DNA from: Pedobacter sp. Leaf41
Lineage (GTDB): Bacteria > Bacteroidota > Bacteroidia > Sphingobacteriales > Sphingobacteriaceae
Direction: 5' to 3'
DNA length: 64,000 nucleotides
NCBI RefSeq assembly: GCF_001422545.1
Contig: NZ_LMLE01000006.1
Span: forward strand, 176,982 to 240,981
Shown piece by piece: positions 8,494 through 18,241 of the stretch. The notes below the pieces were generated by a model. It had not been told where the DNA came from and ran no database searches. It saw only the letters and a list, made by a program, of their open reading frames with translations. The position numbers were made by a program, and so were the translations under genes. Position 1 is the stretch's first letter, and the number at the start of each line of letters is the position of its first letter.

Positions 8494-10533
8494 ATGAATT
8501 TCCTTTATCCGGGCTTCCTTTTCGCACTATTATCGGTTGCAATTCCGGTTATCATTCATTTATTCAATTTCCGAAAGTTTAAAAAAGTCTATTTCTCTAA
8601 TGTTCAGCTTTTAAAAGAAGTTGAGCAACAAAATTCATCACGAGAAAAACTTAAAAATTTCCTGATTTTATTTTCGAGGATTTTAGCATTAATCTTCCTG
8701 GTACTGGCATTTGCGCAACCTTATATCCCGCTCAAAGGTCAAAAAACTACCAACCAGAACAACTCAATTAGCATTTATATTGATAATTCTTATAGTATGG
8801 AGGCCATCAACAAGGATGGTAATTTGTTGGATGAGGCGAAACGGAGAGCAAAAGAGTTAATCGAAGGCTTCGGGGTAAATGATCGTTTTCAGCTTTTAAC
8901 AAACGATTTCGAGGGAAAACATCAAAGATTATTAAATGCCGATGAGTTTTTGAAAGCACTTGATGATGTTCAAATTTCCGCGGCAAATAGAAATCTGCAG
9001 CAAATATTAAACCGGCAAGGCAATGTTTTAACTGGCTCAGTCAACAAATACAGTTTCATTATCTCAGATTTTCAGAAAAATATTGCTAAAGGACCAACAT
9101 TATCAACAAAGAAAGACATCCAATATGCTTTCATAAAGTTGAATGCTACTGGTTTACCAAATGTTGCTGTGGATAGCGTATGGACACTTTCTCCTAACCA
9201 CCAGCCCGGTGCAAGTGAGAAACTTGTTGTTCAGTTGAAAAATTATTCTGATGAGGAGGCGACGAATATCCCTTTGAAACTAACCATTAATAACCAGCAG
9301 AAAGGTTTAAGTGCAATGACTATTTCTGCAGGAAAAACTAAAACCGATACTCTGAGTTTTTCTGGCTTGAAAGCAGGCTGGAAAAAGGGCCAAATAGCCA
9401 TTAAAGATTTCCCGGTTACGTTTGATGATACGCTATCTTTCAGTTTTAAGGTTGATGAAAGTTTATCTGTTTTGAGTATTAACGGAGCAAACGCAGGAAA
9501 TTATATCAAAGCGCTTTTTGCTGCAGACAATTACTACAAACTCACTGAGAATGGAGAAAACAATATAAATTACAGTGGTTTTGCTAATTACGGTTTAATT
9601 GTACTTAACGGATTGAAAAATCCATCTACTGGATTGGTACAACAGTTAAAGACTTATTTAAATGCAGGCGGAGCCATTGTAATTTTTCCGGATTTAGATG
9701 CTAATATACAAACCTACAATGCTTTTTTAAGTGGCTTGTCGTTACCTATTATTCAGAGTTTAAATACTACAGAAACTAAAGTAGATCAGATTGATTTACA
9801 GAACCCGATTTTTAAAACTGTTTTCGAAGATATTCCTAAAAATCTCGATTTGCCAGTAGCTCAACGATATTTTTCTTTTATTGAAAGTAATTCGGCTAAC
9901 AAAGAGAATATTCTTTCCTTTCCGGGTGGGAAACTTTTCTTCGCTAAATACGGCGCTGGTAATGGCGCTGTTTATTTATCAGCAACGGGCCTTAACTCCG
10001 GTGATGGGAATTTAGCTCGGCACCCGGTTTTTGTTCCTTTAATGTACCGTTTGGCTTTAAACGCTGGTAATGAAACAGCAATGTATTATAATCTTGGAAA
10101 CGATAATGCATTGGCCAGTAAGAAGATTAATTTGGGTAAAAATCAAACCTTAAAGCTAAGCGCTAAAAACTTCGAGGCAATTCCCGAAATCCGTCAGGTT
10201 AATGGCAAAACGCTTATTTATATCGCTGATCAAATAAAAAGTGCGGGCTTTTATAACCTCAATTTAGCAGACTCCTTGATTTCCGTTTATGCAATTAATA
10301 GCGGTAGAACGGAATCTGATATGCATTATTTGAGTAAAACAACATTGGATAATCTTGCGGCTGAAAGTAATTTGAAAGTATTTGATGCTGATAAAGATGC
10401 GGTAAAATTAATTGCAGGTGCTAATAAAATCGGGCAAACTTTATGGAAACTTTGTCTAATTTTGTCGCTGATTTTTATTGCTGCTGAAATTCTGCTCATT
10501 CGATTTTTTAACAACCCTAAAAAAACAATATGA
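8494..10533 (+). CDS. BatA-like membrane protein with vWA domain
   Basis: This 679-residue protein starts with the aerotolerance-regulator N-terminal domain: LYPGFLFALLSVAIPVIIHL, then FRKFKKVYFSNV and a second membrane helix near residue 60. A vWA-like domain follows, with an intact DNSYSM metal site (about residue 96). After it come Ig-like and GATase-like regions, and a last helix lies near residues 650-670. Such proteins span the cytoplasmic membrane and are common in Bacteroidota, where they are grouped with Bat proteins. The gene overlaps the next one by four bases, a coupling that hints at joint function or regulation. Confidence 0.85.
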   Translation: MNFLYPGFLFALLSVAIPVIIHLFNFRKFKKVYFSNVQLLKEVEQQNSSREKLKNFLILFSRILALIFLVLAFAQPYIPLKGQKTTNQNNSISIYIDNSYSMEAINKDGNLLDEAKRRAKELIEGFGVNDRFQLLTNDFEGKHQRLLNADEFLKALDDVQISAANRNLQQILNRQGNVLTGSVNKYSFIISDFQKNIAKGPTLSTKKDIQYAFIKLNATGLPNVAVDSVWTLSPNHQPGASEKLVVQLKNYSDEEATNIPLKLTINNQQKGLSAMTISAGKTKTDTLSFSGLKAGWKKGQIAIKDFPVTFDDTLSFSFKVDESLSVLSINGANAGNYIKALFAADNYYKLTENGENNINYSGFANYGLIVLNGLKNPSTGLVQQLKTYLNAGGAIVIFPDLDANIQTYNAFLSGLSLPIIQSLNTTETKVDQIDLQNPIFKTVFEDIPKNLDLPVAQRYFSFIESNSANKENILSFPGGKLFFAKYGAGNGAVYLSATGLNSGDGNLARHPVFVPLMYRLALNAGNETAMYYNLGNDNALASKKINLGKNQTLKLSAKNFEAIPEIRQVNGKTLIYIADQIKSAGFYNLNLADSLISVYAINSGRTESDMHYLSKTTLDNLAAESNLKVFDADKDAVKLIAGANKIGQTLWKLCLILSLIFIAAEILLIRFFNNPKKTI

Positions 10534-11786
10534 ATCTCCTAGTTAAAAATGTAACCATTGCCGATCCGCAAAGTAGTTTTAATAAGCAGCAATGCGATAT
10601 TCGGGTAATAGATGGTAAAATTCAAAGCATAGGAAAACTATCACCAGAAAAAGAAGAAGAAATTTTTGATGCTGAAGGTTCTTTCTTAACTCCCGGTTTT
10701 TTCGATTTAAATTGCGCTGCCGGCGATCCTGGTTTCGAAACTAAAGAAGATATTCAAACTTTAACTGCTACGGCAAAGGCTGGTGGTTTTACTGGTTTGG
10801 CACTTTTGCCGCAAACTGATCCGGTTATTCAATCAAAATCGCAGGTAGAATATATCATTAACAAGGCGAAAAATAATCTGGTTGATGTGTATCCGGTAGG
10901 AGCAATCAGTCAAAATCGGGAGGCAAAGGAATTGGCAGAACTGTTTGATATGCAGCAGGCAGGTGCGGTCGCTTTTTCCGATGGCGACAAAGCGCTACAA
11001 GACGATGGTTTTATGAGTCGTGCTTTACAATATGCCAAGGGTTTTGATGCTTTGCTGATGGTTTACCCGGAAAATAAGTCCATTGCAGGCAAATCGCAAA
11101 TTAACGAGAGCAAAAATTCGGTTCTTTTAGGCATGAAAGGCTTGCCAGCCTTGGCCGAAGAAATGCATATTGCCCGCGATATTTTTTTAGCACAGTACAA
11201 TGAAACAAAAATTCACATCAGCAATATTTCTACGGCTGGTTCAGTTGCTTTAATACGCAAGGCGAAAAAAGATGGCGTTCAAATTTCATGCGATGTTACA
11301 GCACATCATTTGGGTTTTACGGAAGATTTGCTGACAGATTTCGATAGCAATTACAAGGTGAAACCGCCATTACGTAGCAAAGCTGATGTAAAAGCACTTA
11401 TCGCAGGTTTGAAAGATGGTACAATTGATGCCATCACTTCGCAACATCGCCCTGAAGAAATTGAATTTAAAAATGTAGAATTTGAAATTGCACATTACGG
11501 TATCATTGCGTTGCAAACCGTTCTTCCATTACTGTTAAAGGCAGGATTGGACGCCAGCTTAATTGCAGAGAAATTGGCGATTAACCCACGTAAATTGCTA
11601 AATTTAAATATTCCTGTAATTGAAGAAGGTGCTGTAGCTAATTTTACGGTTTATAATCCGAATGAAAAATGGCTATATGATGCGGCAAATAACTATTCAA
11701 AATCTGCTAATAGTCCACTTTTAGGGACAGAACTAACTGGAAAAGTAACATTAGTTTATAATAATCAACAATTGTTTAAGGATTAA
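10530..11786 (+). CDS. Dihydroorotase-like protein lacking the metal ligands
   Basis: This 418-residue amidohydrolase-fold protein is homologous to dihydroorotase, the third step of pyrimidine synthesis. It keeps the LTPGFFDLN beta strand, the PQTDPV loop and the NISTAGSVALIRKAK segment. However, the metal-binding HxH motif is replaced by LNCAAGDPG, and the usual ATDHAPH segment reads TSQHRPE, so the catalytic Asp is lost. This fits a non-catalytic PyrC'-type homologue, and another gene elsewhere may supply the active enzyme. It overlaps the BatA-like gene by four bases. Confidence 0.8.
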   Translation: MNLLVKNVTIADPQSSFNKQQCDIRVIDGKIQSIGKLSPEKEEEIFDAEGSFLTPGFFDLNCAAGDPGFETKEDIQTLTATAKAGGFTGLALLPQTDPVIQSKSQVEYIINKAKNNLVDVYPVGAISQNREAKELAELFDMQQAGAVAFSDGDKALQDDGFMSRALQYAKGFDALLMVYPENKSIAGKSQINESKNSVLLGMKGLPALAEEMHIARDIFLAQYNETKIHISNISTAGSVALIRKAKKDGVQISCDVTAHHLGFTEDLLTDFDSNYKVKPPLRSKADVKALIAGLKDGTIDAITSQHRPEEIEFKNVEFEIAHYGIIALQTVLPLLLKAGLDASLIAEKLAINPRKLLNLNIPVIEEGAVANFTVYNPNEKWLYDAANNYSKSANSPLLGTELTGKVTLVYNNQQLFKD

Positions 11787-11907
11787 AGAATAAGGAACAA
11801 AGAACAATATAAGGGGCAACGGTGAAGATTAAGAAAGGAGAAGATTTTATTAGGCTTATTACCTTTAATCATTGTCCTTTCATCTTTGCTCATTAAAATT
11901 TTAAAAT

Positions 11908-12576
11908 ATGGATAACAGAGTAAAAAAGGCGCTTGTCGCATCGTTAAATAAATATGCTGAAGTTGCGGCTATCAACGTAGAAGGTTTCGAAACAGCACTC
12001 ATTGCGGCTTTCGAGCTTGATGTGAAGTTCATGGACAAAGTTGTTGCTTTTGACGAAGTGTTCGATTCGCATGCAAAATTTGAAGAATTGCGTGAGGTAT
12101 TTTTCGACTTGTTGATGGTTAATTTCTTTAGCAGCGATGTTCAAAAACTAGAAGATGATTACTTAGAAAGCGATGAATGGGCTAATATAGAGGAAGAAAC
12201 TATCGATAGAGGAACGGAACTTTTAAACCTTCTTTTATACATCAAAGAATGTAAAGATGAAGATATTGAGCCAGAATTGGGTGATTTCTTAAAAGAGTTT
12301 TTACTGGTTGAAGATGATGAATTTCAAGATGAGTTTGAAATTTACGAAGAAATGATCAGCAATCAGCAATTAGCCGAGAGCAGCGTAGAAGAGATTTGTA
12401 ATACCGCTCCAACGCTTAGCATTAGCGAAGAAATGCAAGAATTATTTGTCCCTTTTATGGTTTTTTTCCTTGATGTAGAAGGTAGTGCAACCACAACCAA
12501 AGAAATAATTCAATTTAGCAGTAACAAATCGTTCGATTCGGCTACTTATATATTGATTACAACCATTAATAACTAA
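11908..12576 (+). CDS. Acidic soluble protein of unknown function
   Basis: This 222-residue protein is strongly acidic, with many Asp and Glu, and appears mostly alpha-helical. It has no signal peptide, membrane segment or recognised motif. It lies between the dihydroorotase-like gene and the DUF4199 gene, 13 bases before the latter, and is likely co-transcribed with it. I do not recognise the family and assign no function. Confidence 0.6.
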   Translation: MDNRVKKALVASLNKYAEVAAINVEGFETALIAAFELDVKFMDKVVAFDEVFDSHAKFEELREVFFDLLMVNFFSSDVQKLEDDYLESDEWANIEEETIDRGTELLNLLLYIKECKDEDIEPELGDFLKEFLLVEDDEFQDEFEIYEEMISNQQLAESSVEEICNTAPTLSISEEMQELFVPFMVFFLDVEGSATTTKEIIQFSSNKSFDSATYILITTINN

Positions 12577-12589
12577 ATTAAATATTGAG

Positions 12590-13195
12590 ATGGAAAAGCA
12601 GATAATTTCAAACGATGCACAGCCTAAAGTTTACGAAGAAATATTTAAAAGTGGTTTAATATTAGGTTTAGCAATGTTTGTTTTAGGAATTGCATTACTA
12701 TTCTTAATGCAAACCGCAAATTCTTTTTGGACAATGGTTATTATCTATCCATTAGTATTTTTAGTTGTAGGTCCAATTGTTTTGTCTGTCTTTGTGTTAA
12801 AAAATCTCCGTAAAAATATAGGCGGATATTGGACTTTCAAGCAAGCTTTAAAATCAATTTTCATTGTTTTTTTAGTAGGATGGCTTGCTTCCTTCTCTTT
12901 GAATTTACTTTATACCAAAGTAATCGATCCTAGTGCTACCGAAAAGATGCAGGAGCATATAAAGGATACAACTTTGATATTTATGAAAAATCAGGGCACT
13001 GAACAAGAAAAGTTAGATGAAGAGGGTAAAAAGATGGATGAGCAATTCGCCAAGCAAAATGAGCTTACACCACAGTCTGTTTTTAAGAATATTACAATCG
13101 CGATTTCAATAATATTTGTTTTTGCATTAATTTTTGCAGCAATATTTAAACGAGAAAAACCATTAAGATTCGAAGATTTCAACTCAGAAATCTAA
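12590..13195 (+). CDS. DUF4199 membrane protein
   Basis: This 201-residue protein has four membrane segments (about residues 22-42, 48-70, 86-107 and 160-180) with a charged soluble loop between the third and fourth. The layout and the GGYWTFKQALKSIF motif after helix two match DUF4199, a Bacteroidota family of unknown function. It is commonly found next to dihydroorotase-like and family-2 glycosyltransferase genes, as it is here. A hairpin terminator follows. Confidence 0.8.
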   Translation: MEKQIISNDAQPKVYEEIFKSGLILGLAMFVLGIALLFLMQTANSFWTMVIIYPLVFLVVGPIVLSVFVLKNLRKNIGGYWTFKQALKSIFIVFLVGWLASFSLNLLYTKVIDPSATEKMQEHIKDTTLIFMKNQGTEQEKLDEEGKKMDEQFAKQNELTPQSVFKNITIAISIIFVFALIFAAIFKREKPLRFEDFNSEI

Positions 13196-13216
13196 TTTCT
13201 ATCTACAAAATTTCGA

Positions 13217-13260
13217 ACGTGCAGGTTTTATCATTTAATTTGATGAAATTTGCACGTTTT
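13217..13260 (+). terminator. Hairpin terminator after DUF4199 gene
   Basis: An imperfect inverted repeat (ACGTGCA ... TGCACGT, extended inward by TTTTATCA / TGATGAAA with one wobble) is followed by TTTTAC. It sits 21 bases after the DUF4199 stop. Confidence 0.65.
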
Positions 13261-13269
13261 ACTTTAAAC

Positions 13270-13302
13270 AAACCTCGCAGGTTTTAAAAACCTGCGAGGT
13301 TT
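13270..13302. repeat. Dispersed-type palindrome, 16-bp arms
   Basis: Two perfect 16-bp arms (AAACCTCGCAGGTTTT and its complement) flank a single A, giving a near-perfect 33-base palindrome. Palindromes built on CCTGCGAGG occur as interspersed elements in Sphingobacteriaceae and Flavobacteriia as far as I recall. It sits directly before the glycosyltransferase start and could act as a second terminator or a REP-like element. Confidence 0.7.
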
Positions 13303-13312
13303 ATGCTTAACA

Positions 13313-14263
13313 ATGGATATATCAGTTGTAATACCCTTATTTAACGAAGATGAATCGCTGCCCGAATTAACGGCCTGGATTGATAAAGTGATGGTTGAAA
13401 ATAATTTCAGTTATGAAATTGTTTTAGTTGATGATGGAAGTACTGATCGATCATGGGAAGTTATCGAAGCACTTAGAATTCAAAATCCAGCGATTAAGGG
13501 TATCAAATTCAGAAGAAATTACGGTAAATCTGCTGCATTAAATGTTGGCTTTGAGGCTACTCAAGGCGATGTGGTTATTACAATGGATGCCGATTTACAA
13601 GATAGTCCTGATGAAATTCCAGAATTATACCGTCGAATTAAAGAAGAAAAACTTGATTTGATCTCGGGTTGGAAGAAAAAGCGTTACGATCCCATAACTA
13701 AAACTGTGCCGACTAAATTATTTAACGCAGCCACACGCAAAATGAGTGGGATTGAATTAAACGATTTCAACTGCGGTTTAAAAGCATATAGGAGCGATGT
13801 GGTTAAAACCATTGAAGTGTATGGAGAAATGCACCGTTATATCCCGGTAATAGCGAAATGGGCCGGTTTTAATAAGATTTCAGAACAAGTTGTAGAGCAT
13901 CGTGCCCGTAAATACGGAACAACTAAATTTGGCTTTAGTAGATTTATTAATGGTTTCTTAGATTTACTTTCCATTTTCTTTGTTGGTAAATTTGGTAAAA
14001 GGCCTATGCACTTTTTCGGTTCATTAGGGGTATTGAGTTTCTTTTTGGGGATTATCATGTCACTTTATGTACTAGTAGAAAAGCAGATTCTCATTTGGAA
14101 AGGCTTAGCCTATCGCGACGTAACTCAGCAGCCATTATTTTATCTGTCGTTGGTGGCAATAGTAGTGGGTTCGCAGATGTTTTTAGCAGGCTTTATTGCC
14201 GAACTCTTGTCTCGGAACGCACCAGAAAGAAATCAATATTTAATAGAAAAGGAATTAAAGTAG
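13313..14263 (+). CDS. Family-2 glycosyltransferase, DPM/GtrB type
   Basis: This 316-residue protein has an N-terminal GT-A domain with VVIPLFNED, VDDGSTD and DADLQDSPDEI, the last giving the metal- and sugar-nucleotide-binding DxD region. Two C-terminal membrane segments (about residues 235-257 and 274-297) follow. This architecture is that of polyprenyl-phosphate sugar transferases (DPM1/GtrB/ArnC), which load a sugar onto undecaprenyl phosphate at the inner membrane. It starts 11 bases after the palindrome. The exact sugar cannot be read from sequence. Confidence 0.9.
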   Translation: MDISVVIPLFNEDESLPELTAWIDKVMVENNFSYEIVLVDDGSTDRSWEVIEALRIQNPAIKGIKFRRNYGKSAALNVGFEATQGDVVITMDADLQDSPDEIPELYRRIKEEKLDLISGWKKKRYDPITKTVPTKLFNAATRKMSGIELNDFNCGLKAYRSDVVKTIEVYGEMHRYIPVIAKWAGFNKISEQVVEHRARKYGTTKFGFSRFINGFLDLLSIFFVGKFGKRPMHFFGSLGVLSFFLGIIMSLYVLVEKQILIWKGLAYRDVTQQPLFYLSLVAIVVGSQMFLAGFIAELLSRNAPERNQYLIEKELK

Positions 14264-14335
14264 AAGGCAAGAAGGCGGAGGGCGTTAGCCGCCATAACCT
14301 TCAACCTTTATACCTTCAACCTTCAACCTTTTTAT

Positions 14336-15304
14336 ATGTTTTTCTCTATAATCATTCCGCTTTATAATCGTCCGCAAGAAATCGACGAGCTTTTGTACAC
14401 CTTAACTAAACAAACTTATTTACAGTTTGAAGTTTTGGTGATTGAAGATGGTTCTAAAAATGATGCTAAGAAAATTGTAGATTCTTATGCGGAAAAACTC
14501 GATATAAAATATTATTTCAAAGAAAACGCAGGACAAGGTTTCGCCCGGAATTATGCTTTCGAGCGGGCTTCAGGAGATTATTTCATCATATTCGATTCTG
14601 ATATTCTGGTTCCGCCAGATTATTTGGAAATTGTAAGGAACTATCTTTACGAGCATCACTTAGATGCCTATGGTGGTCCGGATGCTGCACACGAAAGCTT
14701 CACACCAGTACAGAAAGCCATTAGCTACGCCATGACATCGCCTTTCACAACCGGTGGCATCAGAGGTAACAAAAAACATGTTGGCCAGTTTCATCCCCGA
14801 AGTTTTAATATGGGCGTTTCTCGCCAGGCCTGGGAAAAAGTTGGTGGTTTCATCTTAACCCGTTTAGGGGAAGATATCGAGTATAGCATCAGGATCCATG
14901 CAGCTGGCTTTAAAATCGGGTTAATTCCAGAGGCGAAAGTATTCCACAAACGCAGAACTAGTTTTAGCCAGTTTTATAAGCAATTGCACTTTTTCGGGCG
15001 GGCAAGGATCAATATTTATAAACACTTCCCAAAAGAGCTCAAGTTGGTCCACTTTTTTCCAGCAGTATTTACCATTGGCCTTGGCTTCACCATTTTATGT
15101 AACTTCCTCTATCCTCCATTAGGCTATGTTTGTAACTTTCTGCTTTTGGTGTATTTTATGTTAATATTTTTTCATTCCTGGGCTGTAAATAAATCGTTAA
15201 AAGTTGCATTTTTGAGCATTATATCTTCGTTCATCCAACTAACCGCCTATGGTTTCGGATTTATACAGGATTTATTTAAACGAGTGGTATTCAAACAACA
15301 ATGA
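14336..15304 (+). CDS. Family-2 glycosyltransferase with C-terminal membrane helices
   Basis: This 322-residue protein has IIIPLYNRP at the N-terminus, VIEDGS and IFDSDILVP (the DxD site), then LGEDIEYS as the ED acceptor-side motif and a conserved basic FHKRRTSF. Two or three hydrophobic segments follow from about residue 235. It probably transfers a sugar in envelope polysaccharide or lipid glycan synthesis. The 72-base gap after the previous gene holds short ACCTTCAAC repeats. It overlaps the next gene by four bases. Confidence 0.88.
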   Translation: MFFSIIIPLYNRPQEIDELLYTLTKQTYLQFEVLVIEDGSKNDAKKIVDSYAEKLDIKYYFKENAGQGFARNYAFERASGDYFIIFDSDILVPPDYLEIVRNYLYEHHLDAYGGPDAAHESFTPVQKAISYAMTSPFTTGGIRGNKKHVGQFHPRSFNMGVSRQAWEKVGGFILTRLGEDIEYSIRIHAAGFKIGLIPEAKVFHKRRTSFSQFYKQLHFFGRARINIYKHFPKELKLVHFFPAVFTIGLGFTILCNFLYPPLGYVCNFLLLVYFMLIFFHSWAVNKSLKVAFLSIISSFIQLTAYGFGFIQDLFKRVVFKQQ

Positions 15305-16089
15305 TCAATTATCTAAAAGAAAGCACTTTTGCCGTTAACGATGTTATTCAAAAAGCATGGGGCATTACCAGAAAACACTATTTTTCTATCGCTACGCTCT
15401 GCTTCCTGATGTTTATCACCGCAAGCGCATCCAGTTTAATGGCATTTTTTATCAAAGATGTGAGCAAAGCGTTGAGTGCTGTAATGGCCATTATATTTGT
15501 CTTTCTTTACTTTACCATCAATTTATCGCTATTCAAATACATTTTTCATTTAATGGATGATGAGGAAAATGATGTCAAAATTGTAGATACACTTCCAACA
15601 CGGCAGCAAATTATTCGCTTCCTGATCGCTACACTCTATTTTGTTGGGTGTATTTTAGGTGTTTATCTGGTGGTTATCTTAATTGCGTTTCCGTTTATCT
15701 ACACTGGTTTAAGTTTAGATGTGATTAAAAACGTTGCCATCTCGGTAGGTATAGTGGCCATATTTATCACCTGGCTTAGGATTTCTTTTTTTCCTTTTTT
15801 CATCATCGATAAAAATGTAGCGCCTTTCGAATCTATTAAATTAAGTCTTGCCATTACTAAAGGAAACTTCACTAAAATTCTTTTATTGTTACTGGTTTTA
15901 GGTGGGGGTTATTTAATTTATTTGGTTTTTAACATGTTACACTGGCCATTTGTAGCCTTCGCCGTAAATATTTTAAGCTCATTTATTATTGTTCCTCTAT
16001 CGAGTGTGGCATTAACAGTAGCCTACCGTAAAATCGCAGGAGAGTATAAGGGCGTTGAACATCCAGATATTTTACACAATATCGTTTAG
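15301..16089 (+). CDS. Polytopic membrane protein of unknown function
   Basis: This 262-residue protein has six predicted membrane segments, two of them in the first 80 residues, and no recognised catalytic motif. The FESIKLSLAITKGNFTKILLLL segment resembles glycerophosphoryl-diester-phosphodiesterase-type or DUF975-like membrane proteins with duplicated helical hairpins. It overlaps the upstream glycosyltransferase by four bases (ATGA) and so is probably co-translated with it. Confidence 0.65.
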   Translation: MINYLKESTFAVNDVIQKAWGITRKHYFSIATLCFLMFITASASSLMAFFIKDVSKALSAVMAIIFVFLYFTINLSLFKYIFHLMDDEENDVKIVDTLPTRQQIIRFLIATLYFVGCILGVYLVVILIAFPFIYTGLSLDVIKNVAISVGIVAIFITWLRISFFPFFIIDKNVAPFESIKLSLAITKGNFTKILLLLLVLGGGYLIYLVFNMLHWPFVAFAVNILSSFIIVPLSSVALTVAYRKIAGEYKGVEHPDILHNIV

Positions 16090-16202
16090 GTCTCAGCTCT
16101 CCAAAATGAGGGCGTTAAAACAGAGTAAATTTTATGCTTTTTATTATTAACGAACTGAATATTAACATTAGAAAGGAGAAGCCCGTTTAAGGGTTTGGAG
16201 TT

Positions 16203-17702
16203 ATGGGGTTAAAAGCGGCGTTAAGTAAACCTTTTGCAGCATTTACAGTGTGGCAAATCAATAAGTGGAAGAAGAATGCCGTTGAGGCACAAAATAAAAT
16301 TCTTCAAAATCTTGTTAAAATGGCCGAAAAGACCGCTTTTGGGAAAGACCATCGCTTTGCGGAGACCAAAAATTACCAGGATTTTAAAGAAAATGTTCCC
16401 ATTCGCGATTACGAAGCGTTAAAAGGCTATGTAGATCGGGTGGTTGCAGGCGAGAGTGATGTGCTTTGGAAAGGAAAGCCGCTTTACTTTGCCAAAACAT
16501 CAGGAACAACTTCTGGCGTAAAATATATCCCGCTTTCCAAAGAATCCATGCCGGAGCATATCAAAGCTGCCCGGAATGCCATACTCACTTATATTCATGA
16601 AACTGGTAAAACAGATTTTGTAAACGGGAAAATGATTTTTTTACAGGGGAGTCCTGTGCTGACGCTAAAGAACGGAATCAACGTTGGTCGCTTGTCAGGC
16701 ATTGTGGCGCACCATGTTCCTGGCTATTTGCAAAAAAATCGATTGCCTTCTTATGAAACCAACATTATCGAAGATTGGGAACAAAAAGTGGATGCCATTG
16801 TAGATGAAACCATCAGCGAAGACATGACTTTGATTTCTGGTATTCCACCTTGGGTGCAGATGTATTTCGATAAACTATCAGAAAAGAGCGGAGGAAAGAA
16901 AATTGCCGATATCTTCAAGCATTTTAGCTTGTTTATTTATGGCGGAGTGAACTTTGAACCTTATCGGGCGAAAATAGAACAAAGCATCGGCAAGAGAATC
17001 GATTCGATTGAAACTTATCCCGCATCAGAAGGTTTCATTGCTTATCAGGACTCGCAAAAAGATAAAGGTTTGTTGTTATTGGCTGATGCTGGGATTTTTT
17101 ACGAGTTTATTCCATCGGATGAATATTACAACGAAAAACCTACTCGTTTATCGCTTGGGGAAATTGAGTTAGAAACCAATTATGCGCTCGTACTTAATAC
17201 AAACGCCGGTTTATGGGGTTACAGCATTGGCGATACTATTAAATTTGTTTCCAAAAATCCGTATAAAATTGTAGTTACGGGGCGCATTAAACATTTTATT
17301 TCTGCTTTTGGCGAACATGTAATTGGTGAAGAGGTAGAGCATGCCTTGTTAACTGTGGCAAACGAAGAAAAAGTGGAGATTACGGAATTTACAGTGGCGC
17401 CCCAGGTAAATCCTGAAGCTAGTGAATTGCCTTACCATGAGTGGTTTGTGGAGTTTTCTTCGCTTCCAAAAGATATGATCTCATTTAGCAAAAAAGTTGA
17501 TCAGGCTTTGCAAAAGAAAAATATTTACTACTTTGACCTCATTGAGGGAAATATTCTTCAGCCGTTAATAATACGTACTTTGCAAAAAGATGCTTTTGTA
17601 AATTATATGAAAAGCCAGGGTAAATTGGGCGGACAGAATAAAGTACCCAGATTGAGTAATGATAGAAAGTTGGCTGATGAGTTGGAGGTATACATTGTTT
17701 AA
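16203..17702 (+). CDS. GH3-family acyl-adenylating enzyme
   Basis: This 499-residue protein belongs to the GH3 (auxin-responsive promoter) family of adenylate-forming enzymes. In plants these join amino acids to carboxylic acids. The ATP-binding motif KTSGTTSGVKYIP (residues 98-110), the YPASEG motif (about 277-282) and the GDTIKF motif near 345 are intact. An AAAGGAG ribosome-binding sequence lies upstream of the start. Bacterial GH3 enzymes are common in Bacteroidota but their substrates are poorly known. No signal peptide is seen. Confidence 0.92.
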   Translation: MGLKAALSKPFAAFTVWQINKWKKNAVEAQNKILQNLVKMAEKTAFGKDHRFAETKNYQDFKENVPIRDYEALKGYVDRVVAGESDVLWKGKPLYFAKTSGTTSGVKYIPLSKESMPEHIKAARNAILTYIHETGKTDFVNGKMIFLQGSPVLTLKNGINVGRLSGIVAHHVPGYLQKNRLPSYETNIIEDWEQKVDAIVDETISEDMTLISGIPPWVQMYFDKLSEKSGGKKIADIFKHFSLFIYGGVNFEPYRAKIEQSIGKRIDSIETYPASEGFIAYQDSQKDKGLLLLADAGIFYEFIPSDEYYNEKPTRLSLGEIELETNYALVLNTNAGLWGYSIGDTIKFVSKNPYKIVVTGRIKHFISAFGEHVIGEEVEHALLTVANEEKVEITEFTVAPQVNPEASELPYHEWFVEFSSLPKDMISFSKKVDQALQKKNIYYFDLIEGNILQPLIIRTLQKDAFVNYMKSQGKLGGQNKVPRLSNDRKLADELEVYIV

Positions 17703-17780
17703 TTGCTTTATTGCTTAGCATTAAGTAGTTGAAAATTGTTAAATTGTTCCTTAAATGAGCGGTAACTTTAAGGTTAGACG

Positions 17781-18157
17781 ATGGAAAAGAACTATTTACA
17801 ATTGAATCAAATCACTGCGTATACCAAGGCTTTTCATTTAAGTAATTTCGTATGGGAAGTAACCTCCAATTGGGACAACTTTGGAAAATATACGATAGGG
17901 CAGCAATTTGTTGATGCCGTTGATTCAATATCTGCAAATATTGCAGAGGGGTTTGGTCGATATCACAAAAAAGATAAGACCAAATTTTATTATTATGCTT
18001 TGGATCGGTTAAGGAATGCTTAGCCTGGAATGAAAAAGCTAAGGTTAGAAAATTAATTAATGAAGATATGTATGCCAAGATTTTTGCAACATTTGAAACC
18101 TTGCCAAAAGAAATTCATCAGTTAATAAAGTTTACAAACGCAAAGCTAAAAGTTTAA
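17781..18157 (+). pseudogene. Frameshifted four-helix-bundle (S23/avd-like) gene
   Basis: The first frame reads 80 residues with the four-helix motif SISANIAEGFGRYHKKDK and then stops at 18021. A different frame continues from about 18014 with ECLAWNEKAKVRKLI, the expected C-terminal half, up to a stop at 18155. One base appears to be missing near 18012. Restored, it would be about 125 residues, the normal size of 23S-intervening-sequence-type four-helix proteins. It could be a true frameshift or a sequencing error. Confidence 0.8.
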
Positions 18158-18241
18158 CAACGCTTAGCTAGGCATTAAAACGAGAAAAAGAAAAGCGCTT
18201 TTTAAATATGGCCATTCTTTAAACGAGAGGAAGAAAAACAA

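Noticed and set aside
13270..13302. Considered as a CRISPR repeat or attachment site
   Set aside because: A single palindromic copy with no spacer array, integrase or duplicated target nearby.
14264..14335. Repeats of ACCTTCAAC between the two glycosyltransferases
   Set aside because: Too short and irregular to call a regulatory or mobile repeat; probably simple-sequence drift.
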